A model generated the notes under the pieces. The model was given only the letters and a program-made list of their open reading frames with translations. It made no database searches and had not been told where the DNA came from. From NCBI GenBank assembly GCA_002296125.1, contig DBHI01000018.1, positions 1-27,043 on the forward strand: a stretch of 27,043 bases of DNA, in the 5' to 3' direction. Position numbers and translations under genes: made by a program. Numbering within the stretch: position 1 is the stretch's first letter; each line of letters opens with the position of its first letter. The DNA is from Anaerolineales bacterium UBA832. Lineage in GTDB: Bacteria > Chloroflexota > Anaerolineae > Anaerolineales > UBA11657. This document shows, in pieces, positions 1-7,871 of this stretch.

Positions 1-405
1 ATACTACTAGCTACAATATCAATGATATGTGCTGGACTAGCATCATTTACAAACAAACTAGCTACAGAAAATCAAGTTCATTTCTCCACTTTCCTACTAC
101 TAACCTCAATACCATATCTAATATTAGTCTTTGTACTAAAAAATACAACAAATTACTCATTTCATTTTAATCTAATTTCAGTTTCACTAGGTCTGATTGG
201 GGGCACACTAGGCTGTATCGCTTTCTATACAGTATATAAGTCTCTAGAGAGAGGTGGAGAAGGCAGTATAATTTTTCCAATTACTACCCTTCAAGTTATC
301 ATACCTGTGCTACTCTCCATCATCATATTCAAAGAGTCAATAACACCAACAAAACTCTGGGGTCTAGTATTTTCAATAATTGCACTAATTTTACTGTCTA
401 GATGA
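1..405 (+). CDS. Half-size DMT/EamA transporter, 5' end outside window
   Basis: The reading frame is open to the first base of the window, so the true start lies upstream; the ATG at 22 is internal when aligned with the three full-length paralogs. The protein is almost entirely hydrophobic, with four or five membrane helices, and carries the GGEGSIIFPI motif and the ending SITPTKLWG...LLSR. This is the pattern of a single EamA domain, as in the 4-5 TM BAT branch of the drug/metabolite transporter superfamily, whose members probably work as dimers in the inner membrane. Substrate is unknown. Paralogs in this window sit at 6613-7026, 18294-18710 and 20232-20648, all on the other strand. Family assignment comes from motif and topology. 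Confidence 0.8.
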   Translation: MLLATISMICAGLASFTNKLATENQVHFSTFLLLTSIPYLILVFVLKNTTNYSFHFNLISVSLGLIGGTLGCIAFYTVYKSLERGGEGSIIFPITTLQVIIPVLLSIIIFKESITPTKLWGLVFSIIALILLSR

Positions 406-429
406 CTGCGAGCAAATCACAAAAAATCA

Positions 430-798
430 ATGAAAATTACCGAAATTAATATATCCGGACACATAATCAATGCTGAAGTAGCAGACAGTCCTGCATCACA
501 CCTGCAAGGCCTTATGAATCGAACAAAACTACCATGGTCATCAGGCATGCTATTTGTATACCCAACACCATACCGCATATCACTCTGGATGAAAAATACA
601 CAAATCCCACTGTCGGTAGCATTTATTAATAACAATCGACAAATAATACACATAACAGATATGCAACCCAATACAACAACAATCCATCGAAGTCCAATCC
701 CAGCCAAATATGCTCTAGAGGTTAACAAAGGCTGGTATGAAAAATATCACATAAAAGCTGGTGACACAGTTAGGTTTATAAGCAAAAGGTCACTATAA
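430..798 (+). CDS. DUF192 family protein
   Basis: This 122-residue protein matches the DUF192 pattern along its whole length. It shows GLMNRTKLPWSSGMLFVYP near residues 27-45, SLWMKNTQIPLSVAFI at about 51-66, then a basic and aromatic stretch ending in KAGDTVRF. DUF192 is a small beta-barrel family of unknown biochemical role. Many members are exported, but this copy begins directly with the domain and shows no signal peptide. It starts 24 bases after the transporter stop and could be cotranscribed with it, although no clear Shine-Dalgarno sequence precedes the ATG. Family assignment is strong; function is open. Confidence 0.85.
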   Translation: MKITEINISGHIINAEVADSPASHLQGLMNRTKLPWSSGMLFVYPTPYRISLWMKNTQIPLSVAFINNNRQIIHITDMQPNTTTIHRSPIPAKYALEVNKGWYEKYHIKAGDTVRFISKRSL

Positions 799-858
799 AT
801 AATACATTATATGCCTATGCGCAATTAGATTATTTGTATTGAAAATGGAGTACTGATA

Positions 859-1263
859 ATGGTTAGAAAGCAAAATGCTAATACTAGGTATAGTTATTCA
901 AGTAAAAAAAGTAAAACTTGTTATAGTTCTACAAAGGGAACACCCTTAAGTGCTTATTGTTCACTTCCAGACGCAGAACAAGCCGCAGATTACGCAAATA
1001 TCACGTACAAGTCAAATTTAGTGCCATACAAATGCGCAAAGTGTAACGACTGGCATTTATCCCCAGGAAACCGACAAACTCCTAGTGAAACTTGCACAGT
1101 CTGCATCAGCGCTAATGGAAAACCAAAAGAACTCTATACATTGCAAAAAGACGCCAAAGCTAGAGCTGAAATATTAAATAAAGAGCAACAAGTTAAACTA
1201 GATATATATAAATGCCCCTACAATTCAGGATGGCATCTAACAAAATCAAAACTACGCAGATAA
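859..1263 (+). CDS. Small protein with duplicated YKC-x-WHL motif
   Basis: I do not recognise a named family. The 134-residue product is very basic and contains two related halves. Residues 34-70 run from YCSLPDAEQAADYANI to YKCAKCNDWHLSPG. Residues 93-130 run from LYTLQKDAKARAEILN to YKCPYNSGWHLTKS. Each half is a helix followed by a short cysteine/aromatic hairpin, and a further CTVC pair lies at 79-82, so zinc-ribbon-like metal binding is possible, perhaps with nucleic-acid contact given the Lys/Arg-rich ends. The start is supported by GGAG about nine bases upstream of the ATG. The second half has lost one cysteine of the CxxC pair. It stands alone between DUF192 and the deaminase cassette. 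Confidence 0.6.
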   Translation: MVRKQNANTRYSYSSKKSKTCYSSTKGTPLSAYCSLPDAEQAADYANITYKSNLVPYKCAKCNDWHLSPGNRQTPSETCTVCISANGKPKELYTLQKDAKARAEILNKEQQVKLDIYKCPYNSGWHLTKSKLRR

Positions 1264-1383
1264 TTCAAATTCAAGCACCAAATTTATAGAAAATACTAAC
1301 AATTCATTTTCCAATGTGATAAAATCAAGCCTATAGTAACAGCTAATTTAACTAGCATACACCAAATATTTGAAATACAAAAT

Positions 1384-2046
1384 ATGCACAAATTTGAAAC
1401 CACCAACGAAGACAACCTAATGGTACCAGCACTTAAATCAGCTACCATAGCAGCGAAACTTGGAAATTATTTTATTGGCGCTGCCCTATTTTCATGCAAA
1501 AGAGATCTAATTGCCACTTCTTATGGAGCAGGAATGTCAGCTGGAGAGATTTTTCACGCAGAAACCCAATTAGCTGTATTACTAAGAGCTGGACGAGCAT
1601 GCAATATATTCTCTAATAACAAAAGATATATTATTGCCACAACCCTACAGCCATGCCCACAATGCCGTCAGATTTGTATACAACAAAAAAATCTTACCGT
1701 AATTTATGGTTCCCCAACAAGTACTTCTGGAGCTAAACTAGGAGACCTTCTCGAGACATACACAAACACTGAAAAAATACGCATATCAGAAAATTCGGGT
1801 CAACCTGTTATTCGAAAAGCTAACTTAAGTCAAGAAATAGAAAGTCGCTGTATCAATGGACATAAGAAACATAGGTCATCAGTACTAAAGACAGCCAACG
1901 AAGTATCTAACAAGTTAATGCCATTTACTGATCTTTTAGATTTTGTAACGTTATCAGACCCGACAGTATTAACAAACATACGGGACTACCAAAACAAAGT
2001 CCGAACAAACCTTATTAGCGCTACGCCTAATCTCAAAAGACAATGA
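1384..2046 (+). CDS. Cytidine/deoxycytidylate deaminase-like zinc hydrolase with C-terminal extension
   Basis: The N-terminal 130 residues are a cytidine-deaminase-superfamily domain. H58-A-E60 supplies one zinc ligand and the proton-shuttling glutamate, and P90-C-P-Q-C94 supplies the two cysteine ligands. The spacing fits free nucleoside or base deaminases (CDA or dCMP type). About 85 more residues follow with no recognised motif, which is longer than a typical CDA. The stop codon overlaps the start of the downstream PfkB kinase by four bases (ATGA), so the two are translationally coupled. With two PfkB kinases and a Qng1-like domain downstream, the likely substrate is a nucleoside or a modified base; this is inference. 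The ATG lacks an obvious Shine-Dalgarno, and the internal ATG at residue 13 is a weaker alternative. Confidence 0.75.
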   Translation: MHKFETTNEDNLMVPALKSATIAAKLGNYFIGAALFSCKRDLIATSYGAGMSAGEIFHAETQLAVLLRAGRACNIFSNNKRYIIATTLQPCPQCRQICIQQKNLTVIYGSPTSTSGAKLGDLLETYTNTEKIRISENSGQPVIRKANLSQEIESRCINGHKKHRSSVLKTANEVSNKLMPFTDLLDFVTLSDPTVLTNIRDYQNKVRTNLISATPNLKRQ

Positions 2047-3050
2047 ATTCAACCTTCCCTAAATATAGTCTGCCTACATCTATTAACGAGCGAGCAAAAG
2101 ATATACTCGTACTGGGACTAGCCAAGCATGAAATGATACTAAATGTCTCAAATTTCCCAACGGAAGGTGGACAGTCCAATGTAGATATACGTCACATATC
2201 CCACACTGCTGGTGGAAGCGGGATGAACGTTGCAGTAGCTGCCTCTAGACTCGGTGGTCAATCAGCACTAATAACCTCAATTGGAACAGGGGTATATGCA
2301 CAGACAGTACGAAATGAACTATTACAAAGTGGAGTAGACACAACTTTTGTAAAACAAATAGAAGGTACAGAAGGCAGCATTCTAATTATCCTAACTCAGC
2401 CAGATGGAGACTGGACAGTTATGCAATCCAACGAAAAAAGTCTAAAAATTACAAGTGAACAAATACCAGATTGTCTTGTTTTATCACAATATAAAATTAT
2501 GCATATTGATGCATACGTTTATACAAGCAAAGACCACAGAAAAATTGTAGAATCAGCAATAACGCAAGCTCGTAAGGCAAACTGCATAATATCTATTGAC
2601 ACATCAGTACCTATTACCCAATATGAACCCGAGTACGTATTAGAACTATTTTCTAAATGCGATATTATTTTCCTGAATGATGATGAAGCAAGTAACCTTA
2701 ATAAAATCGATATACATCAAAAACCAATAGAAACTCTACAGAATTTATCTGCTGATCTAGTAATACTAAAACAAGGAGAATCTGGATCAACAATAATTTC
2801 AAAACATAACTACGGTAATGCACCTGCTTTCCAAGTAAAAATAAAAGACACAATCGGAGCAGGAGACAACTATGCAGGAGTTATGCTCCAAAAACTATGC
2901 AATAGATACTCACTTTATGAAGCTTCACTATGGGGATCCGCAGCAGGATCATTAGCGTGCTTAGGTTATGGTTCCCTATCTTATAGATATACAGAACAAG
3001 ATATACAAAAAATAATATCTACATTAAAAAATACAAACGGGACAAAATGA
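2043..3050 (+). CDS. PfkB-family carbohydrate/nucleoside kinase
   Basis: This is a 335-residue ribokinase-fold enzyme. It has the N-terminal substrate motif GGSGMNVAVAASRLGG near residues 57-72 and the C-terminal ATP/anion-hole motif D269-TIGAGDN with the catalytic aspartate at 275. PfkB enzymes phosphorylate sugars or nucleosides such as ribose, adenosine, inosine and pseudouridine. Both ends overlap neighbours by ATGA tetranucleotides, with the deaminase upstream and the eIF2B-like gene downstream, so it is the middle of a tightly coupled set. That context favours a nucleoside or ribose-phosphate substrate over a hexose. Family assignment is firm; substrate cannot be read from the sequence. 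Confidence 0.85.
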   Translation: MNSTFPKYSLPTSINERAKDILVLGLAKHEMILNVSNFPTEGGQSNVDIRHISHTAGGSGMNVAVAASRLGGQSALITSIGTGVYAQTVRNELLQSGVDTTFVKQIEGTEGSILIILTQPDGDWTVMQSNEKSLKITSEQIPDCLVLSQYKIMHIDAYVYTSKDHRKIVESAITQARKANCIISIDTSVPITQYEPEYVLELFSKCDIIFLNDDEASNLNKIDIHQKPIETLQNLSADLVILKQGESGSTIISKHNYGNAPAFQVKIKDTIGAGDNYAGVMLQKLCNRYSLYEASLWGSAAGSLACLGYGSLSYRYTEQDIQKIISTLKNTNGTK

Positions 3051-4033
3051 TAAATTCATCAAACAAAGTAACTCAACCAAACTTTTCAAAAAAACAACAA
3101 GAATTAGTTAATAGTTTTGAAGGCGCTGAAATTTTTGGGAAACCTAAAGGAGCCAGTCGCACAGCACGAATCATATCAAAAATATTATGTTTGATATGCG
3201 AAGAACATCAAGACAACAATCCATCAGGTCTAATACAACAGCTAAAAAATGCATCAAAATATTTTAACGAGACACGTGGGCAAATGACTCCAATAATTCC
3301 CAATGTAATCAGAAGACTAATGCTAAACATAGACCAAAACATGCATAACATTGATTCTATAAAAAATCTAATAATAAAACAATCAAAACTATATGAAGAA
3401 GAATCAATTCGAAACATAGAACTTATCACAAACCACGCCATAACAATACTCAATGATGAAAAACAAATATTATTATATGACTACAGCAGCACTACCGCAT
3501 CCATAATAAGAGGAGCATCAAAAAGATCAAAACAATTAAAAATAATTATTCCTGAAAGCCGAGCACTAAATGGCGGAATCCCTCTTGTAAAAGAATCCAT
3601 ACTATCTAACCATGAAGTACTTTATATTACAGACGCTGCAATTGCTCAACAAATAACTGAAGTTAGTCTTGTGATTATTGGAGCAGAATCAATAGCGAAT
3701 ACAGGAGGATGCTGGAACACAACTGGAAGCCTGTCTGTAGCACTCTTAGCTGACTATTATAAAATCCCTTTCTATGTAGCCACAGAACTAATCAAGTTTG
3801 ACACCATCAATCCGGAAGGAGTCCTAAGATCTGCACCATGGAGAGAAATAACAGCTATAAAGAAAAACGATCCGATACTTAATAACAAGCAAGTAGAAGT
3901 TAAAGCTCATGACCTTGACTACATCAAAGGTAAACTAATTACAGCTTATATCACAGAGAAAGGCATACTCTCACCGACAAAAACATTATCTGCAGCACGT
4001 ATAAAATACTCTCCTCTAAATCCTATCAGTTAA
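3047..4033 (+). CDS. eIF2B alpha/beta/delta-like protein, isomerase catalytic pair not conserved
   Basis: The 328-residue product has the initiation-factor-2B-related fold. It shows a helical N-terminal half with GKPKGASRTAR near residue 32, then LLYDYSSTTASII (about 142-154), PESRALNGG, and VIIGAESIANTGG (209-221), ending with VATELIKFD. The family includes methylthioribose-1-phosphate isomerase, ribose-1,5-bisphosphate isomerase and non-enzymatic eIF2B regulatory subunits. The isomerases use a Cys in THC(N/H) and an Asp in GAD. Here the first position is in YDYSS, with no cysteine nearby, and the second is Glu214 in GAES, as in eIF2B-alpha. It may therefore bind a sugar- or nucleoside-phosphate as a sensor, or use different chemistry. 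It overlaps the kinase by ATGA. Family call is secure; activity is not. Confidence 0.8.
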   Translation: MINSSNKVTQPNFSKKQQELVNSFEGAEIFGKPKGASRTARIISKILCLICEEHQDNNPSGLIQQLKNASKYFNETRGQMTPIIPNVIRRLMLNIDQNMHNIDSIKNLIIKQSKLYEEESIRNIELITNHAITILNDEKQILLYDYSSTTASIIRGASKRSKQLKIIIPESRALNGGIPLVKESILSNHEVLYITDAAIAQQITEVSLVIIGAESIANTGGCWNTTGSLSVALLADYYKIPFYVATELIKFDTINPEGVLRSAPWREITAIKKNDPILNNKQVEVKAHDLDYIKGKLITAYITEKGILSPTKTLSAARIKYSPLNPIS

Positions 4034-4103
4034 TGCCACGATTCCAAACAGAAACTTATTCATACTTTAAAAGCATAGAAACACAACTAACCAACCATAT
4101 TAG

Positions 4104-5969
4104 ATGTATAGCATTGGTGTCAATATCACTCTTATGCTATACAATGTCCTTACACTAAGAAATGGTTATTCAATTGTGAGCGACAAAAAAATACTAATCA
4201 TTGGCGGAGCGTCAACAGATACTCTTCATTTAAAAAATAGTACTGTCAAATGCCCAGGCGGCGCCGGTATGTATACTGCTGTATCGGCAACACATTGCGG
4301 AGCAAATGTAACATTATTTGGACCACGCCCACATGAATACGTAGACCACTTCAAAGAACTGAACAACTATATAAATAAATGGATAGGACCAAAACTTCCA
4401 AATAACCAATTGCCAGAATTTGAAATTTCATATCGTAACAATACAACCGAATATTTAAGTATATCGCTGGAATCTGAGACAAATCTTTCACCAGACATGA
4501 TGCCTGAGGACCTAACAGATTATTCTATAGTACACGTAAGTCCGCTAGGAGATGCAATCAATCAGCTAAAATTTATTATATCATGTAGATATAGAGGAGC
4601 TAAACTAATATCAGCTGGAACTGGATTGTTCAATGTAAAAGAACAACCACATGCCGTAAAAGAAGTAATCAACCATACTGATTATTTCTTTATGAATCGA
4701 CATGAAGCTAAATTAATCTTTGGGTCCATAGATTCCGCTACAATGGACACAGGAAAACTCCTATATATCACATTAGGAGATAAAGGAGCACTAATAGTGC
4801 AAGGATCCCATTCTACATTAGTCCCGACTCACCCAATTACAGAAATAGATCCAACTGGTGCCGGGGATACATTTTGTGGAGCTGTACTAGCTAATATTTT
4901 GCAAAATAAACATCCAGTAATGGCAGCGCATGAGGCAGTAGTAATATCGGCAAAAATGATAAGTCAAATAGGTCCTAAAGCACTTTATTCTAAGAAGCCA
5001 ATATCACAACCTCAAATTGATACTCGTATTAGACTAAACAATACACAAATCAAAAAAATATCCGAAAAACTATCCTCACTACTTGAAGTATCGCCATTCC
5101 CATTTGTCAGCAAAGTATTGCCTCCAATCAATCACCCTAAAGCATTAGACTACTTCTTTGCAGCTACAGTTCATCAATTCAGCTTTTGGTCAATTCATAA
5201 CCAGAAATATTACCAGCCTTTAATAGCACCACTTGGAGGTGTAATGCTCAAAGGCTCAGACTATTTATGGAAATGTTTTAGTCTAGCATTAGAAAGAGAC
5301 GTAGAATTTTGCTCTCCAAATCGTCAAGCTAGCTTGAATCTAGACGAACTAAAGACAATAATGCAAGACGACAATGGCAATCAACCAATGCCTGCAATAG
5401 AATTGCACCTAGAAGAATCTCACAGATATGGAAGAGATATGCTAGCGCTTAATTTAGATCCTGAGTCAATAATCAAGCAGTCTAAATTTTCTTCAAATCC
5501 TTTGAGTGCATTTATTAATATACTAGATCAAATTGGTGGATACAAGGAAGATCCTCTACGCAAAAAAAGTGGTCTACTTGCTCTAATACTCAACCAACGT
5601 CCAGAAAATTTCCTACCTTTCCAGAAAACTGACCACATAGATCCAGTAATCGATTATCACAACATGCGCCTTTGTTTACGCGCTGGGTTAATTGACATAC
5701 TAGACGAAAAATTAAATAAAAAATTAATTGACAGAATGATCCTTTCTAAAGATGAGGAATGGGCAATCAGATACGCCGCCTATTGTGCTCGCCAACAAAT
5801 AGTAAATTTATCAGGTAAACCCGAAGGAGCTATTGATTGGTTCTTCTTCAATACACGCAAAACATGCCCCGAAATGACACCGCCCTTATGTGAATCATGT
5901 CTAATTGATTCTGTATGCGACCATAAAAAAGAAATGTTTCAGCCTGTAATACGTACAACCTACTACTAG
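4104..5969 (+). CDS. Fusion of PfkB kinase with Qng1-like (queuosine-phosphate N-glycosylase/DUF2419-like) domain and Cys4 loop
   Basis: Residues about 27-305 form a PfkB kinase: KKILIIGGASTD, PGGAGMYTA and D249-PTGAGDT with the catalytic Asp at 255. Residues about 345-621 resemble the queuosine 5'-phosphate N-glycosylase family. They share FSFWS (359-363), a tryptophan helix KGSDYLWKCFSLALER, MPAIELHLEESHRYGRDML, D517-Y-H matching the family's DYR element, and a terminal R-x-x-YY. Unusually, C588-x7-C596-x2-C599-x5-C605 sits just before the end, resembling the 4Fe-4S loop of endonuclease III/MutY-type HhH glycosylases. I infer that it phosphorylates a nucleoside and then splits the nucleotide to base plus ribose 5-phosphate. 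Start is uncertain: GTG at 4176 sits just before the kinase strand. The gene begins 70 bases after the eIF2B-like stop. Confidence 0.75.
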   Translation: MYSIGVNITLMLYNVLTLRNGYSIVSDKKILIIGGASTDTLHLKNSTVKCPGGAGMYTAVSATHCGANVTLFGPRPHEYVDHFKELNNYINKWIGPKLPNNQLPEFEISYRNNTTEYLSISLESETNLSPDMMPEDLTDYSIVHVSPLGDAINQLKFIISCRYRGAKLISAGTGLFNVKEQPHAVKEVINHTDYFFMNRHEAKLIFGSIDSATMDTGKLLYITLGDKGALIVQGSHSTLVPTHPITEIDPTGAGDTFCGAVLANILQNKHPVMAAHEAVVISAKMISQIGPKALYSKKPISQPQIDTRIRLNNTQIKKISEKLSSLLEVSPFPFVSKVLPPINHPKALDYFFAATVHQFSFWSIHNQKYYQPLIAPLGGVMLKGSDYLWKCFSLALERDVEFCSPNRQASLNLDELKTIMQDDNGNQPMPAIELHLEESHRYGRDMLALNLDPESIIKQSKFSSNPLSAFINILDQIGGYKEDPLRKKSGLLALILNQRPENFLPFQKTDHIDPVIDYHNMRLCLRAGLIDILDEKLNKKLIDRMILSKDEEWAIRYAAYCARQQIVNLSGKPEGAIDWFFFNTRKTCPEMTPPLCESCLIDSVCDHKKEMFQPVIRTTYY

Positions 5970-6035
5970 ATGAACTCACAGAATAAATACCCTGTTATCT
6001 AACTCTTATTTCATCACTCTATAAACGCTATTAAA

Positions 6036-6446
6036 TTACTCATTACTGTCGATACCAATTTCTTCTACACTCATCTCGCCATCAACTGAATTTATATCAA
6101 AACCTTCTATTCTACTTTTCAAACCCCATCTAAATGCACAATATATACCAATAACTAAAGAAATACTGTTTCTTGTATTGCCAACAATTATTATTCCAAA
6201 TCTGTCAATTAGTACAAACACTCCTATACTTACCGCAACTCCAGCAGCAAACCACACAATTGCATAGATAATCTTTCCAGCAAATCTACTTAACCATGAT
6301 CCACCTGAGTAATCCACTCTATACTTAACCGCTAACTCAGGACCAGATCTAGTCAATTCAGATACAGATCGACATATTTTTATTCCACAGTAGCTGCAAA
6401 ACCTATGCTCGTCTTCTACGGTATTACCACATTCAGTGCAGTACAT
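6036..6446 (-). CDS. Zinc-ribbon membrane protein
   Basis: The 136-residue protein opens with MYCTECGNTVEDEHRFCSYC, a classic double-CxxC zinc ribbon (cysteines 3, 6, 18 and 21) of the kind found at the N-terminus of many bacterial membrane proteins. A polar linker follows, then two hydrophobic helices near residues 56-80 and 87-107, with a charged acidic tail. The ribbon should lie in the cytoplasm. The function of such proteins is generally unknown. It is the last minus-strand gene downstream of the amidohydrolase operon, but a 166-base gap separates it from the transporter at 6613-7026, so it probably has its own promoter. Confidence 0.75.
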   Translation of the reverse strand: MYCTECGNTVEDEHRFCSYCGIKICRSVSELTRSGPELAVKYRVDYSGGSWLSRFAGKIIYAIVWFAAGVAVSIGVFVLIDRFGIIIVGNTRNSISLVIGIYCAFRWGLKSRIEGFDINSVDGEMSVEEIGIDSNE

Positions 6447-6612
6447 GTTGTCACCATTAGCTAGAGTAAATGATTGTATATCAATAGTAATAAATGTACC
6501 AACTTTAAGATCAAGGCAAACCTATCAGATACCAACATCATTTCTCCACAACTAATGATAAAACAAACAATAGAGGATCAACTTAATATACTACAGTAAA
6601 CACACAAATTCT

Positions 6613-7026
6613 CTATCTCGATAGTATCACTATAGACCCGACACCAAGAGCTAAACCAACTATTTTAGAAGCAGTTATAGGTTCACGATAAACAAGTATT
6701 GAAAGTACTACAGCAACTACTACTGACATTCCTGAAATAGGAAATAATATACTGCCCTCCCCACCCATCTTGAATCCTAAAATCAAAGCAAAAACACCAA
6801 CAGCGCCTATCATACCCCCAACGATAGCTATACCGGTCATCCTAAAAGACAAATCAAGATGCTGTCTCTCAATCACGTGAATCATAGAAGCAACAAAAGC
6901 AAACCCTATACATTGTGCAAGCATATACGTTGGACCATAACCATCATTTTCTCCTGCCACTTTAGAGAAAAATCTAATTACTCCTCCACAACCTAACGTA
7001 ATTAATGCAAGTAATATAGGCGTCAC
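6613..7026 (-). CDS. Half-size DMT/EamA (BAT-type) transporter
   Basis: This is a full-length 137-residue member of the same half-size transporter family as the genes at 1-405, 18294-18710 and 20232-20648. It has F-F-SKVAGEN near residue 20, the motif GGEGSILFPI near 88-97, and the ending EPITASKIVGLALG...ILSR. Four or five membrane helices are predicted by eye. It starts 38 bases after the SDR dehydrogenase stop and lies in the same direction, so it may be the last gene of the catabolic operon and could move its substrate or product. Substrate is unknown. Confidence 0.8.
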   Translation of the reverse strand: MTPILLALITLGCGGVIRFFSKVAGENDGYGPTYMLAQCIGFAFVASMIHVIERQHLDLSFRMTGIAIVGGMIGAVGVFALILGFKMGGEGSILFPISGMSVVVAVVLSILVYREPITASKIVGLALGVGSIVILSR

Positions 7027-7064
7027 GATTCAATACTCATCAGTTGTCCTCACAAAAAAATCAA

Positions 7065-7871
7065 TCATTCGTACAAGCTATTTTTTTCATCTGGAGCATT
7101 ACTCCAGCTTTGCAGAGTTTGACCACCATCTATTAACAAAGTAGATCCTGTAATATGTCTAGCATCATCAGAAGCTAAAAAAGCAACAGCGTTAGCTACA
7201 TCTTCAGCCTGACCAACTCTACCTAGCGGTATTCTATCAGCAAACTTCTTAAAAAAAGACTGTTGATCTCTACCATCTATTGCTCCCTGCCGAAAGCTAA
7301 GGTCAGTCTCGATTATACCTGGACATATTACATTAACTCTTATATTATATTTTGCTAATTCCAATGCTAAACTCCTACCCAATGCCTTCACAGCCTCTTT
7401 GCTAGCCATATAAGCACCAGACCCTCTGATGGTATCCCATCCGCCCGTAGAAGAGCCCATGAGCACAATAGCTCCTCCACCTGATTCGATAAGATGAGGA
7501 ACAGACACCTTGCAGGTTAACATCATACCTCTTAAATTTATGTCAAATACTCTATCCCACTCATCAATATCTAAACTCACAAACTCACTATTAGCACCAC
7601 CAATACCAGCATTAGCAAAGACAATATCTAATCTGCCATATTGTTCAATAACATAATCAACCATATATCTACATTCCTCAATAAGTGTTACATCACACTT
7701 AACAGCTAATGCATCCCCCCCGATAATATCAGCGACTTTACTGGCATCATCATAATTAATATCAGCTACTAATACTTTAGATCCCTTACTTGCAAATTTC
7801 ATAGCAGCTGCCTTTCCTAATCCACCCCCACCTCCAGTAATTAATGCAACTTTTTTCGTTAATTTATTCAT
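7065..7871 (-). CDS. SDR-family NAD(P)-dependent oxidoreductase
   Basis: A classical short-chain dehydrogenase of 268 residues. It has the dinucleotide motif TGGGGGLG (12-19), NAG (87-89), and the catalytic set N112, S140, Y154 and K158 (Y-M-A-S-K), followed by PGIIETD and GSTLLIDGG. ADINY after the second strand, with an acidic residue there, suggests NAD rather than NADP. I chose the ATG at 7871 because TTGAGG is correctly spaced as its ribosome-binding site; the TTG at 7886 is part of that site. The first bases overlap the end of the amidohydrolase gene by eight, indicating coupling. Probable role is oxidation or reduction of an alcohol/carbonyl intermediate from the amidohydrolase step. 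Confidence 0.85.
   Translation of the reverse strand: MNKLTKKVALITGGGGGLGKAAAMKFASKGSKVLVADINYDDASKVADIIGGDALAVKCDVTLIEECRYMVDYVIEQYGRLDIVFANAGIGGANSEFVSLDIDEWDRVFDINLRGMMLTCKVSVPHLIESGGGAIVLMGSSTGGWDTIRGSGAYMASKEAVKALGRSLALELAKYNIRVNVICPGIIETDLSFRQGAIDGRDQQSFFKKFADRIPLGRVGQAEDVANAVAFLASDDARHITGSTLLIDGGQTLQSWSNAPDEKNSLYE

Noticed and set aside
417..728. 103-codon minus-strand frame over the DUF192 gene
   Set aside because: DUF192 on the plus strand matches a known family along its length; the opposite frame does not.
3047..4033. Ribose-1,5-bisphosphate isomerase feeding RuBisCO in the archaeal AMP pathway
   Set aside because: Catalytic Cys and Asp are not conserved and there is no RuBisCO or AMP phosphorylase gene in the window.
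6447..6612. Intergenic region checked for a small RNA, tRNA or short gene
   Set aside because: Only AT-rich sequence without stems, promoter pairs or coding character was seen.
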